Below are positions 1 to 8,637 of a stretch of 32,981 bases of DNA, in pieces; the first letter of the stretch is position 1, and the number at the start of each line of letters is the position of its first letter. Below the pieces are notes generated by a model. The model made no database searches, was not told the origin of the DNA, and was given only the letters and a program-made list of their open reading frames with translations. The stretch spans positions 1-32,981 of the forward strand of contig CALJWR010000126.1 in NCBI GenBank assembly GCA_937976685.1, read 5' to 3'. Source of the DNA: an uncultured Verrucomicrobiae bacterium (GTDB taxonomy: Bacteria > Verrucomicrobiota > Verrucomicrobiia > Limisphaerales > J093). The translations under genes were made by a program, and so were the position numbers.

Positions 1-1
1 G

Positions 2-838
2 CGTTGGGCTCTCAACACGGGCGCCGAGGTCTCCACCAAGGTGTCGCGAGTCTGGCCGGCTGCCCAAAGCCGGCTTCTTGACGTGAAGGGTTTGCGCCAC
101 ATTGCCGAGCCTTCGGTGAACTACGTTTTCATGCCCTCGCCAAGTGTGGCGCCCCGCGACCTGCCGCAGTTCGATTACGAATGGCAGACCTTTGAGCTAC
201 TGCCGGTGGATTTCCCGGATTACAACGCCGTGGATTCTGTGGACGCAAACAACGTCTTCCGGCTTGGCCTTCGCAACAAGCTCCAGACCAGGCGCGGCGA
301 GGCGATTGAAAACGTCGTGAACTGGCTGGCGGTGGTGGATTGGCGCGCCGATCAGCGGACCTTCTCCGACCTGTACTCCGACCTCGATTTCAAACCGCGC
401 TCGTGGCTGACGTTGAATTCGGAGATCCGGTACGACGTGAACCAGAACGAGTGGAACATGGCGAACCACACGGCGACGATTCAGCCGAACCACGTCTGGC
501 ACTGGAAGGTTGGCCACCGCTACCTGCGCGAGCAGCCGGGTCATGGCCCGGCGTCGGGCAACGACCTGTATTTGAGCAGCCTGTTCATCCGGTTGAACGA
601 AAACTGGGCGGTGCGGTTGACGCACCACTTCGAAGCCCGCGACTCCACCATGGAGGAGCAGTACTACACGATTTACCGCGACTTCCGCAGTTGGACCGGC
701 GCGCTCACGCTCCGGTTGCGCGACAACCGCGACCTGGGCGACGACTGGACGATCGGCTTCAGCTTCAACCTGAAGGCGTACCCGCGCTACAAGCTCGGTG
801 AAGATCGCGACAAGCCCTCGCTCTTGCTGGGCGGGTAG
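2..838 (+). CDS. LptD-like LPS-assembly outer-membrane protein, C-terminal part
   Basis: The frame is open from the left window edge, so the 5' end is missing; about 278 residues are visible and the stop is at 836-838. The sequence reads as an outer-membrane beta-barrel, with alternating aromatic and charged strands and repeated Trp/Tyr-rich segments. The pattern 'GLRHIAEPSVNY', then a conserved 'LRNKLQTRRG' and later 'FSDLYSDLDFKPRSWLTL' is typical of the C-terminal barrel of LptD, which with LptE inserts lipopolysaccharide into the outer leaflet of the outer membrane. No OstA/LptA-like N-terminal domain can be seen because it lies outside the window. The gene converges on the uronate isomerase gene with a 33-nt gap. 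Another large barrel family is possible but less likely. Confidence 0.7.
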   Translation, partial: RWALNTGAEVSTKVSRVWPAAQSRLLDVKGLRHIAEPSVNYVFMPSPSVAPRDLPQFDYEWQTFELLPVDFPDYNAVDSVDANNVFRLGLRNKLQTRRGEAIENVVNWLAVVDWRADQRTFSDLYSDLDFKPRSWLTLNSEIRYDVNQNEWNMANHTATIQPNHVWHWKVGHRYLREQPGHGPASGNDLYLSSLFIRLNENWAVRLTHHFEARDSTMEEQYYTIYRDFRSWTGALTLRLRDNRDLGDDWTIGFSFNLKAYPRYKLGEDRDKPSLLLGG

Positions 839-871
839 GCTGGGGCACAACCGGGCACGGGCCGGTGAGGC

Positions 872-2128
872 CTAGCCCCGGCAGAATTCCTTGAATGCTC
901 CGCCAAAGAGGAGCCGCACGTCGCGCTCGACCTCCGCGGCCGTTTCCTCCCAGCCGGCGGCGACCAGTTCCGTGTATTTCTCGATCAGGACGCGGGCGAT
1001 GATCCGGCGCGAGTGGTCCCACTTGTAGAGGATTTGGTCCAGCACCCGCGCGTCGGAGTGCTGCGCGGTGAAACTGAAGCCAAGCAGTTCGAGTCGCATC
1101 CGCGTGATCTCGTCAATCAAGTAAGGGACGTTCGTGAACCACCAGCAGCCAAAGATGTGAAGGTTGGGAAACTTACGGGCCAGGACACACAACTCGTGCT
1201 GGTTTTCCCGCGACAGGACCGTGACGAGGAACTTGTTCCGCGGAAAGGCCGAGCACAGGTTGGCCAGTGCGCACAGGTCGCTGCGGCCTGAACCGTCGCC
1301 CGCGAGGCCCAGGGCGGGATTCACCCCGCGCCGAACCCCCAGCATGAGCGCCATCGGCAGGCCGTGTTCCTCGCAATGGGGCAGCACGCACTTCTCGAGG
1401 ACCTGCGCGGTGTCCGAATCTCCGGGGTAGGTGAATTCGGGCGGCAAGGACACCATCAGGTAGGCCGCTTCGATCCGCCGAGTCCAGTCGGCGAGGAATC
1501 GGCGCACTTCGCTGACGGTGTTGTCGGAGAGACCTTCGCCCGCCTCGTAACCCCAGCGCGCCACGCGGCGGACGGCGTTGGGCCAGTCCACCAGCAGCGG
1601 GTCAATCCGCAGCGCCGCCACGAACCGATCATCGCGCAACAGTCCGTGCTGCCACGCTGGGGCCTCGGCGTCGTCGAACGGCGAATTGGTCATGTAGATG
1701 GTCTCGACGTTGGCCAGTTCCATGCACCGCGTGACGTACGCCTCGGCCGGCCATTGTTGGAACCAGTCGCGCAGGGCGGGGAGATCCCGTTTTTTGACAT
1801 CGAGTCCCAGCCGATGGAGCGTGGTCAGCACGCCCTGACAGGCCTCGGAAATCGGAGAGCGTTCGACGAAAAGCGTGTTCCACACCAGCTCCGCCTGCTC
1901 AGTCTTGGACATGATCCAGAACCGGTCGTTGGGGATCCGATGCACCCGAAACGCCTCGGCGACCAGGTAGTGGTAAGTCAGCAGGTCATCAATGCCGTAC
2001 AGGAGCAGCCCGCTGAGTGCCGGATCGTACAAGTGAGTGTGGATGTCGGTGACCGGCGTGGCTTGGACGACCCGCTCGACGAGCGAGACCAGAGAATTGC
2101 GACGGAATTCGGTGATCGGGCTGCTCAT
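872..2128 (-). CDS. Uronate isomerase, BH0493-type (amidohydrolase superfamily)
   Basis: A 418-aa enzyme predicted to interconvert D-glucuronate/D-fructuronate and D-galacturonate/D-tagaturonate in the cytoplasm, the first step of hexuronate catabolism. The amidohydrolase His-x-His (H30, H32 in 'DIHTHL') follows a short helix. 'IDDLLTYHYLVAEAFR', 'MSKTEQAELVW', 'LSRENQHELCVLARKF', 'FGCWWF' and 'QHSDARVL' closely match, from memory, the Bacillus halodurans BH0493 uronate isomerase, which is also about 420 aa and shorter than the roughly 470-aa UxaC. The frame stays open upstream to 2377, but the ATG at 2128 is chosen because the family N-terminus aligns there and the upstream extension is low-complexity. 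No strong Shine-Dalgarno is visible. No other hexuronate genes (uxaA, uxaB, kdgK) are in the window, so the pathway cannot be confirmed locally. Confidence 0.8.
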   Translation of the reverse strand: MSSPITEFRRNSLVSLVERVVQATPVTDIHTHLYDPALSGLLLYGIDDLLTYHYLVAEAFRVHRIPNDRFWIMSKTEQAELVWNTLFVERSPISEACQGVLTTLHRLGLDVKKRDLPALRDWFQQWPAEAYVTRCMELANVETIYMTNSPFDDAEAPAWQHGLLRDDRFVAALRIDPLLVDWPNAVRRVARWGYEAGEGLSDNTVSEVRRFLADWTRRIEAAYLMVSLPPEFTYPGDSDTAQVLEKCVLPHCEEHGLPMALMLGVRRGVNPALGLAGDGSGRSDLCALANLCSAFPRNKFLVTVLSRENQHELCVLARKFPNLHIFGCWWFTNVPYLIDEITRMRLELLGFSFTAQHSDARVLDQILYKWDHSRRIIARVLIEKYTELVAAGWEETAAEVERDVRLLFGGAFKEFCRG

Positions 2129-2298
2129 GGGGAAAAAGTAAGCACCAGGCTGCCCCCTGACAGCAAGATTCTTGAGGTTCTGGGGCGCAGCATTCCGGGC
2201 GCCATCGGTCGTGCTGACGCCCGACGGCAAAGCCGAAACCGGGCCGAGCCTCCGTCCGCACGCTGCGCCGCCCTGCCACGCACTGCGGCCGTGGCGCT

Positions 2299-3593
2299 TC
2301 AGCTTGTCGCCCGCAAGTAGTCGGGCAGGTTCGTCACCCAACGGCGGCCAGTCGTGACGGATTCGCGCACCCGGCACAGGAGCACCACGTGGGGGGCTTG
2401 GAGCAGGTCACCGACTTTCGTCAACCGGGCCAAGTCCTCCGGTGTTGGCTCCGAGGTCAGCTTGATTTCGATGACTTCGCGGGAGCGGCCTCTTTCGATC
2501 ACGAGGTCGGCCTCGTAACCGTCATGGCTGCGAAAAAATGGGCGTCGGACGATTCGCCCCGCGCGGCACGCGCGCTGAGGATTTGCTCGATGACAAACCC
2601 TTCCCAACTGGCCCCCACCCACGGCTGCGCCAGCAGGTCCTCGCCGGGCGGAAACCGCAACAGGGCGTGCAGCAAGCCGGAATCGCGCCAATACAGGCGT
2701 GGGGCCCGGACCAGACGCTTGCGCAAGTTGGCTTCGAACGGAGGCAGGCGCCGAATGAGAAAGGCGCCTTCCAGATGGTCCAGGTAGGCATTCACAGTGT
2801 GATGCGACAGGCCAAGGCTCTGGCCCAGCTTCGAGAGATTCAGGATGGCCCCCTGCTCGGCCGCGATCATGCGGAAGAGCCGCTGGGTGACCATCGACTT
2901 GGCCGGCAGGCCCCACATGGGCAGGTCGCGTTCGGCCATCGCGCGCACGTAGTTTTCCTGCCAGACGGGGTACGCGTCGCCCCCCAGCACGCCGCCGTCC
3001 GGAAACCCGCCGCAGCGCCAAAGCCGGTCCAGATGATCCACTTCGCCGAGGTAAAAGGGGGTCAGCTCCAGCGCGGCCATGCGCCCCGCCCGAGACTCGC
3101 TCACGTCGCGCATGAGCGAGGGCGCAATCGAACCCAACAGCACGAACCGGCCATTCTGCTTGCGCCGTGCGTCAATCGCTCCCCGCAGGCGGCGGAACAG
3201 TTCTGGCCAGTGCTGGGCCTCATCGAACACCATTGGAATGTCGCCCGCGATGACCTCGTCCCACCGAGCGTCGAGCCGTGTGCGCTCTTTCGGCGCTTCC
3301 AGGTTGAAATACTGTGCAGCCAGCGTGCGTGCGAGTGTCGTCCTGCCACACTGGCGCGCACCGACGAGCGCGACTGCGGGAAATTGGGAGAACCTCAGCC
3401 GGAGCAGGCGGGCAGGGGTCCGGTCAATCAGCGGTTTGAAAATTGGAAATCCATTTCCAATTTTCCAGGCCGATGGGGTTGCCGGACTCCCTTGGAAACG
3501 ATTGCCCGTCGCCGGGTGCACTGAACGGTTCGAAGGGTCACGCCGGCTTGCGGGCCGTGGTGCCCGAGGAGGGCGAACGTTCTTCCCTCCCAC
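2299..3593 (-). pseudogene. AAA ATPase with DUF4143 domain, frameshifted and with Walker A Lys lost
   Basis: The N-terminal frame (3593 to 2499) holds the AAA_14 ATPase core: a Walker A region 'GARQCGRTTLA', Walker B 'MVFDEAQ', a 'LLGSIAPSLM' sensor-like segment, then the DUF4143 winged-helix part ('NLSKLGQSLGLSHHTVNAYL', 'LYWRDSGLLHALL'). The C-terminal DUF4143 part ('SHDGYEADLVIERG', 'VIEIKLTSEPTPED') continues in the next frame and stops at 2299. The switch lies at a six-T run (plus-strand 2533-2538); one more T would restore a single reading frame. The Walker A lysine is arginine (codon at 3342-3344), so nucleotide hydrolysis would probably fail even in a repaired protein. The true start is unclear: no ATG lies near the expected N-terminus, and the first 40 or so residues of the open frame come from unrelated DNA. 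The likely original start is near 3430-3460. Such ATPases are often solitary; their role is poorly known. Confidence 0.7.
3438..3465. repeat. Perfect 13-bp inverted repeat with 2-nt spacer
   Basis: Left arm 3438-3450 (gaaaattggaaat) and right arm 3453-3465 (atttccaattttc) are perfectly complementary around 'cc'. The element is AT-rich in GC-rich surroundings and sits at or just upstream of the expected N-terminus of the broken ATPase gene. It could be an operator, or a relic of the boundary where foreign DNA joined the gene. It has no T-tract that would make it a clear terminator. Confidence 0.6.
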
Positions 3594-3818
3594 CAGAGCG
3601 AAGGAGGCCAGACCCCGGTGCCCGGGGCAGATTTCGTCTCTGTCTCAATCCCAGCCCAACGGGGAATGTCTCGTCCAGTCCGCCGACGCGGGTTCGACCC
3701 GGTCTTCCGTCGCGCGCCGTGAGACGCGCAGCGGAGTCGGACCTGCGCCGCATTCGAATCATCCACTCGTCCGGCGAAAGCGATCCGGCCGGTCGGCCGA
3801 AGCGGCTTCTGACCGCGC
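3470..3818. other. Gene-free stretch between ATPase pseudogene and TPR gene
   Basis: Roughly 350 nt with no convincing coding frame. The open frames here overlap one another on both strands and look like chance frames in GC-rich DNA. The sequence may be a dispersed repeat of this lineage, but I cannot show a second copy in the window. Confidence 0.4.
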
Positions 3819-4583
3819 TCAACCGAGGCCCCGCCGCAGCGTCCTCGCCCGCTGTACCCAGACGCGCTCTTGCTTGCGTTGGAATTCGGGCGCGTGCGCG
3901 TCGTCTTGAATGACCCCGTCGAGTTCCCGTTTGGCCAGGTCGGCCTGTCCGCGGGCCAGATAGAGTTCTGCCAGTTGGACTCGCGCGAGGGCGTAGGTGT
4001 GTCGCTCCAGAACCGCCTTCCAGGCGGGCAGCGCGTCATCGGGCCGTCCCAACGCCGTGTAAGTTTCCGCCAGCGCCATTTGCGTGTGCCCGAAGTCGTG
4101 GCCCGGAGCCGCCGCCGCCACCTGTTCCAAGAGGGGCAGGGCTTCTGCGGCGCGCTTCTGTCGCAGAAGGCATTGACCGAGGTGGGCCCGTGTATCCAGG
4201 TCCTCCGGGTCGCGTTCAAGGGCGGCGCGGTAGCAGGCTTCGGCCTGGTCCAGCTTGCCTTGCTGAAAGTAGATGTCGCCCAACTGGGAATGGTGGTGGG
4301 CCTTGTCGAGGTGGTGGATTTGGTCCTGCAACTCCTTGATCCGGCGCCGGTCAGCCGCCCCCGGCAATTCAAAGCCTCGTATCCCGCCGGATGCCTGCCG
4401 GTAAACGAGGAAGTAATACAGCGGCGCGTTCAGCGGCGGGAACAGGAAGATGAAGACGACCCAAAGCCATTCCCCGCGCCGCACGGCGTCCACGAGCATC
4501 CAGATCGCGAACAACCCGATGAGAATCCAGAACGGACTGCCTGCCACGAGCAGGTCCATCAGCAGCGCAAAGCTCGGCGTCAC
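3819..4583 (-). CDS. Membrane-anchored TPR protein
   Basis: A 254-aa protein with two N-terminal membrane segments (about residues 12-34 and 38-61) separated by a short charged 'RRGE' turn, resembling the PLDc_N/two-helix anchor module. A linker follows, then about four tetratricopeptide repeats (about residues 95-230) with typical TPR spacing such as 'LGDIYFQQGKLDQAEACYRA' and 'HLGQCLLRQKRAAEALPLLE'. TPRs make helical scaffolds for protein-protein contact, so the likely role is a membrane-bound adaptor facing the cytoplasm; no enzyme motif is seen. It starts 18 nt after the stop of the alkaline phosphatase gene and is probably cotranscribed with it. A second in-frame ATG nine codons in could be the real start. 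No specific family name is recognised. Confidence 0.75.
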   Translation of the reverse strand: MTPSFALLMDLLVAGSPFWILIGLFAIWMLVDAVRRGEWLWVVFIFLFPPLNAPLYYFLVYRQASGGIRGFELPGAADRRRIKELQDQIHHLDKAHHHSQLGDIYFQQGKLDQAEACYRAALERDPEDLDTRAHLGQCLLRQKRAAEALPLLEQVAAAAPGHDFGHTQMALAETYTALGRPDDALPAWKAVLERHTYALARVQLAELYLARGQADLAKRELDGVIQDDAHAPEFQRKQERVWVQRARTLRRGLG

Positions 4584-4601
4584 GCCCCAAGGATGCGGCC
4601 T

Positions 4602-6080
4602 TCAGGCCCACCGGGGAAGCGCTTCCACTTGGTCCGCCCGGGGCCCCGCTTCCGCGAGCAGGGGCGCATCAGGGTTGCGGAAGTCAATGCCGGCCAGCGT
4701 CAGGTAGCCCCGGAACACGTCCGTATTTTGCAGGAAGCCACGGAAGCGTTCGGCGCCGGGGCCGCAAGCCACCAAAGGAACGAAATCGGCCGTGTGCGCC
4801 CCGCCCGTGAAGCCGACGCCCAGAAAGTTGGCCATCAATTGCCCCAGTTGCAGTTCCACGGCGTTCATGCCGTCGTAGAGGACACCCGCCTTTTTCTCCG
4901 CGATGCGCAGCAGCAGATCCGCCTTCGCCGCCGACGGTTCAAAATCGGTCCAGGTTTTTAGAAATGCCCGCAGTTCGGCCGCGCTGGCGAGTTTCTTGAA
5001 GTCGGGTTCCATGCGCTCGAAGGATCGCCGCACGCGCAGGGTGTTGGCAAAAAGCTGCGAACTGCTCCCGTACTCGGAGCCGCTGCCGTTGAGCCCCGGG
5101 TTGGCAGTGCCGTGATCCGTCGTCACGACGAGGAGTGTTTCGGGCGCCCGTCGTTGGAAATCCAGACAGACCTCCAGTGCTTCATCGAACGCCACCAAAT
5201 CCTGCACGGCGGCGGCGATGTCGTTGGCGTGCGCCGCGTGATCCACTCGTCCCCCTTCGACCTGCAGGATGAAGCGATCCGATCGTTCGAGGTAACGCAG
5301 CGCCCGCGCGGTCATCTGCGCGAGGGTGGGAACCTTGGCCTGCAACTCGGCGTCCCCCAACTGGTCCAATGTGTAGGGCAGGTGGCCGCTGGCGAAGGTC
5401 CCCAGCAACGGTTTGTCCAGCGGTGCTTGCGCCAGATCGGCGGCATCATTGACCACCGCGTAACCGGCGCGGGCGAAATCCCCGGCCAGATCCCGCTGGT
5501 CCTTACGCGTCTTCGGATCGAAATACTTGCGGCCGCCGCCCAGCAGGACCTCCACCCGGCCCGCGAGGTACTGCGCGGCGATGACCTCGGCATTTGAACG
5601 GCTGGCCGTCACCGCGGCGAAGCCGGCCGGCGTGGCGTGCGTGATCTCGGTGGTGGTAACCAACCCGCGTTTCCACCCCGCCTCGGCCATCACCGAGTAG
5701 AGCGGGCGCAATTCGCGACCGTCGGGAAGCTGATTGAGCACGCCGTTCAGGACGCGGGAGCCGCTGCCCCACGCCGACGATGCCGCCGCCGAATCCGTGA
5801 CGCTCGAGTTGAGCGAGCGCATGTTCATCCAGGTCCAGACGGCACCGGGCCGTTCGAGCAGTTCGAACCAGCGCAGACCCCGCCCTCGCTTGAGTCGTGA
5901 GAAGTAGTCTCCCAGCGTCCAGGTGCCGGAACTCATCCCGTCTGCGACCAGATGAATGATGCGCTGTGGCGGAGCATCTGCGGCCGCCTCGGCTTTGGAC
6001 CGTACCACCCCCGGAAAGCTGAGCGTGGCAGCGGTGAGCAAACCACTCTGTTGAAAGAAACGTCGGCGACTGCCTTGCAT
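4602..6080 (-). CDS. Alkaline phosphatase (PhoA superfamily), Tat-exported
   Basis: A 492-aa phosphomonoesterase predicted to act in the periplasm. A twin-arginine signal ('SRRRFFQQSG', residues 4-13) and hydrophobic stretch precede the mature part. Catalytic and metal residues are visible: D47 in 'VADGMS', nucleophile S97 in 'VTDSAAASSAWGSG', H148/T150 in 'THATPAGF', E275, D280 and H284 in 'EGGRVDHAAHAND', D322/H323 in 'TTDHGT' and H429 in 'GGAHTADF'. All expected two-zinc/one-magnesium ligands appear present and the length fits the family. It lies between mtnA (126-nt gap upstream) and the TPR gene (18-nt gap downstream). No PHO box could be identified with confidence. It could serve phosphate scavenging from organic phosphates. 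Confidence 0.9.
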   Translation of the reverse strand: MQGSRRRFFQQSGLLTAATLSFPGVVRSKAEAAADAPPQRIIHLVADGMSSGTWTLGDYFSRLKRGRGLRWFELLERPGAVWTWMNMRSLNSSVTDSAAASSAWGSGSRVLNGVLNQLPDGRELRPLYSVMAEAGWKRGLVTTTEITHATPAGFAAVTASRSNAEVIAAQYLAGRVEVLLGGGRKYFDPKTRKDQRDLAGDFARAGYAVVNDAADLAQAPLDKPLLGTFASGHLPYTLDQLGDAELQAKVPTLAQMTARALRYLERSDRFILQVEGGRVDHAAHANDIAAAVQDLVAFDEALEVCLDFQRRAPETLLVVTTDHGTANPGLNGSGSEYGSSSQLFANTLRVRRSFERMEPDFKKLASAAELRAFLKTWTDFEPSAAKADLLLRIAEKKAGVLYDGMNAVELQLGQLMANFLGVGFTGGAHTADFVPLVACGPGAERFRGFLQNTDVFRGYLTLAGIDFRNPDAPLLAEAGPRADQVEALPRWA

Positions 6081-6086
6081 CGCTGT

Positions 6087-6114
6087 AGTTTAGTTCGGAA
6101 CCGGCGCTTGCCAA
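6087..6114 (-). promoter_or_regulatory. Possible sigma-70-type promoter for the alkaline phosphatase gene
   Basis: On the minus strand TTGGCA (6114-6109) and TAAACT (6092-6087) are separated by 16 nt. If used, transcription would begin close to the ATG at 6080, giving a leaderless or near-leaderless message. The -10 is a weak match, so this is only a candidate. Confidence 0.3.
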
Positions 6115-6206
6115 TTGACATTTCTGTGACGCCCGCCTCCCGGCCCGGCCCGGATGGCTCCCGGCCGCTTCCGCTTTGGGGGAAAGCCACGCGAGGAGTT
6201 TCAACG

Positions 6207-7337
6207 TCAGGCCGGCCCACCCAGGCGTTGCCGCTGGTTCCACAATTCGCCCGGCTTGAAGATGCCGAGCGGCGTGATGATGCCCGTGACCAGGTCGGCG
6301 GGAGTCACATCGAAGCCGGGATTGCGGGCCCGGCTGGTGGGATTGGCGATTCGCACTCGCACGGGGCGGGTGATGCGCTGGCGCCGGGAGCGGGCAGCGG
6401 GCCAGGCGACTCCCCACGCACCTAGCACCTCCGCCTCGTCCCGTTCCTCGATCGGGATGTCAAAGCCGCGGACGAGTTCCCAGTCAATCGTGCTCAGGGG
6501 AATGGCCACGTAGAACGGGATGCCGTGACGGTGCGCGAGCACCGCCTTCGTGTACGTCCCGATCTTGTTGGCAACCTCGCCGGTCTGCCCCAAAACCCGG
6601 TCGCTGCCGGTAATCACCAAGTCAATCTCCCCCCGCTGCATCAGGTGGCCGGCGGCGTTGTCCGCGATGAGGTGATGCGGGATCCCCTGCTGCGCCAGTT
6701 CCCAAGCGGTCAGACTCGCCCCCTGGCAACGCGGTCGCGTCTCGTCACAAAAGACGTGAAACTGGCGGCCCTCTGCCTGCGCGGCGTACAGTGGCGCGGT
6801 GGCGGTGCCGATGTCCACGCAGGCCAGCCAGCCGGCGTTGCAGTGGGTGAGCACGCGCGTTCCTTCGCGGATCAGCGCCGCGCCATGCCGCCCGATGGCT
6901 TCACACTCCGCCACGCTTCGGTCCGCAAACGCTCGCGCCGCTTGCGTCGCAACGTTTTGTTGCTCGCGGACGGTGCGGCCCGTCCGCATCTGGCCGAGCA
7001 CTTCCCGCATGGCATTGACGGGGTCCACCGCGGTGGGGCGGGCCTGTTGAAGCGTCGCGAAGACCGTCGCCACATGCCGCTCGAATCGAGCGCGGTCACG
7101 CCCGCGAAACTCGATCGCGCCCTGCACCAGCCCGTACGCGGCCGTCGCGGCGATGGCCGGCGCGCCGCGCACGACCATGTCGCGAATCGCCGCGGCAGTC
7201 TCGCGATGATCGCGCGTGGTCACGATCTTGAAACGATGCGGCAGCAAACGCTGCTCGATCAGCCGCACCGCGTTGTGGCGCTCATCGAACGCCACCGTGC
7301 GGAAATGCCGGGAGCGGCCTTGCACGAGGACATTCAT
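6207..7337 (-). CDS. mtnA: S-methyl-5-thioribose-1-phosphate isomerase
   Basis: A 376-aa cytosolic isomerase converting 5-methylthioribose 1-phosphate to the ribulose 1-phosphate form in methionine salvage. Family signatures: 'VVRGAPAIAATAAYGL' (about 55-70), 'LTHCNAGWLACVDIGTA' with catalytic C166, 'FCDETRPRCQGASLTAWEL' (196-214), 'GSDRVLGQTGEVANKIGTY' with catalytic D246, and 'FYVAIPLSTID'. The open frame extends far upstream (to 8216) inside the dehydrogenase gene, but the ATG at 7337 matches the family start. It lies 113 nt downstream of the Fe-ADH gene and is probably in the same operon. No mtnB, mtnC, mtnD or mtnK is seen nearby, so a complete classical methionine salvage route is not supported by this window. 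The enzyme may instead feed an aldolase-based shunt. Confidence 0.9.
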   Translation of the reverse strand: MNVLVQGRSRHFRTVAFDERHNAVRLIEQRLLPHRFKIVTTRDHRETAAAIRDMVVRGAPAIAATAAYGLVQGAIEFRGRDRARFERHVATVFATLQQARPTAVDPVNAMREVLGQMRTGRTVREQQNVATQAARAFADRSVAECEAIGRHGAALIREGTRVLTHCNAGWLACVDIGTATAPLYAAQAEGRQFHVFCDETRPRCQGASLTAWELAQQGIPHHLIADNAAGHLMQRGEIDLVITGSDRVLGQTGEVANKIGTYTKAVLAHRHGIPFYVAIPLSTIDWELVRGFDIPIEERDEAEVLGAWGVAWPAARSRRQRITRPVRVRIANPTSRARNPGFDVTPADLVTGIITPLGIFKPGELWNQRQRLGGPA

Positions 7338-7450
7338 CGCGAGCGCGGGTTGGTGAGACGCATCAGATCCACTGGGATGCAGCGCCGGTCGGAAGGCGCC
7401 GCCACCGCAGCAGGGTTGGAATGGAAGGGGGGTGAGGTCACGATGCGATT

Positions 7451-8605
7451 CTAAGCCGCACTTTCCAAAATGGCTGTCATCTCGTCCGGCGTCAGCGCAA
7501 CCGGATTTGCCTTCATGCTGCTGGCTTGCGCGGCCTTCTCCACCACTGCCGCGAAGTCGGCCGGCCGCAGGCCGAAACGGCCGAGCGGTTTGATGCGAAG
7601 GGCGCGACCGAGTGCGGCCACCCAGGAAACAGCGTCGTCCGCCACCGCGTCGGCCCGGCCGGTCAACAGACGGGCGACCTGGTCGTAGCGCCTCAGCGCC
7701 GGGGAATTTGGCTGGCGGGCGCGCAGGGCTTGAACATTGGCGGCAATGACGTGCGGCAGTAGTGCCGCGCACACGGCGCCGTGCGGCGCGGGGAACATGC
7801 CGCCGATCGGCGCGGCAAAGCCGTGCACGGCCCCCAGCCCGGCATTGGCGAGCGCCAGTCCTCCAAAGAGACAGGCCAGCGCCATGTCCTCGCGAGCGCC
7901 CGCGTGGCCACCCTCTTCGACCGCGCGCCGCAGCGAGCGGGCCGCGCGGGCGATGCCGTCGGCGCACAGCGCATCCACCAGCGGGTTGGCGCGCGGGCTG
8001 ACGTAGGGCTCGATCAATTGGGTCAGCGCGTCCATGCCCGTTATGGCGGTGATCTCCGGTGGGAGCGAGTGCGTCAGTTCCGGGTCCACGATGGCCAGGC
8101 GCGGCAGCAACAGCGGACTGCGCAGGCTCACTTTCAGGCGTTGCGCGGGTACCGCCAGTACGCTGTTCCGGGTCACCTCGGCGCCGGTGCCGGCCGTGGT
8201 CGGGATGGCGATGCAAGGCGCGGCCGGTTGCTGGAGCGGCTGCCCTCGCCCCACCACTTCCAGATGGTCGAACAGGTCGCCGTCATTGGTCAGCAGGGCG
8301 GCGATGGCCTTGGCCGCGTCCAAGGCGCTGCCGCCTCCAAAACCGATGACCACGTGGCACTGCTCGGTTTTCGCGATGGCACGGCCTTCGAGAACGAGAT
8401 CGGTGGTCGGCTCGCCGGCGAAGTCGAAGGTACAGGCCTCCACTCCCGCAGCGTGCAAGGTGTCCAACAAGGGCGCGGCCCGACCCGGCGTGCGACCCGT
8501 TACGATGAGCGCCCGTCGGCCAAACGATCTTGCGGCTGCCCCCGCCTCGCGCAGGGTGCCGGGGCCGAAGCGAATCCGCTGCGCGGTGGCGAATTCAAAA
8601 CTCAT
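7451..8605 (-). CDS. Iron-containing (type III) alcohol dehydrogenase
   Basis: A 384-aa NAD(P)-dependent dehydrogenase of the Fe-ADH family. The N-terminal Rossmann-like dinucleotide domain carries 'GFGGGSALDAAKA' (88-100) and 'IPTTAGTGAEVT' (134-145). The C-terminal helical metal domain has D192, H261 and H275, three of the usual four metal ligands. The fourth, normally a histidine four residues after the aspartate, is Gln196 ('MDALTQLIEPY'). I believe this variant occurs in a recognised subgroup, but it may change metal or substrate choice. The start at 8605 ('MSFEFATAQRIRFGPG') fits the family better than the longer frame reaching 8725. It lies 32 nt after the LsrG-like gene and upstream of mtnA. 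The substrate is not predictable from sequence; a short-chain or thio-aldehyde is plausible from context. Confidence 0.85.
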   Translation of the reverse strand: MSFEFATAQRIRFGPGTLREAGAAARSFGRRALIVTGRTPGRAAPLLDTLHAAGVEACTFDFAGEPTTDLVLEGRAIAKTEQCHVVIGFGGGSALDAAKAIAALLTNDGDLFDHLEVVGRGQPLQQPAAPCIAIPTTAGTGAEVTRNSVLAVPAQRLKVSLRSPLLLPRLAIVDPELTHSLPPEITAITGMDALTQLIEPYVSPRANPLVDALCADGIARAARSLRRAVEEGGHAGAREDMALACLFGGLALANAGLGAVHGFAAPIGGMFPAPHGAVCAALLPHVIAANVQALRARQPNSPALRRYDQVARLLTGRADAVADDAVSWVAALGRALRIKPLGRFGLRPADFAAVVEKAAQASSMKANPVALTPDEMTAILESAA

Positions 8606-8637
8606 GCCGGTGGACAAAACGGGTGGACCGGGGCGCG

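Noticed and set aside
872..2377. Longer start for the uronate isomerase at 2377
   Set aside because: The extra 83 codons have no family match and the conserved N-terminus starts at 2128.
6207..8216. A single 669-codon open frame covering mtnA and upstream DNA
   Set aside because: The upstream 293 codons lie antiphase inside the Fe-ADH gene and have no domain; mtnA homology starts at 7337.
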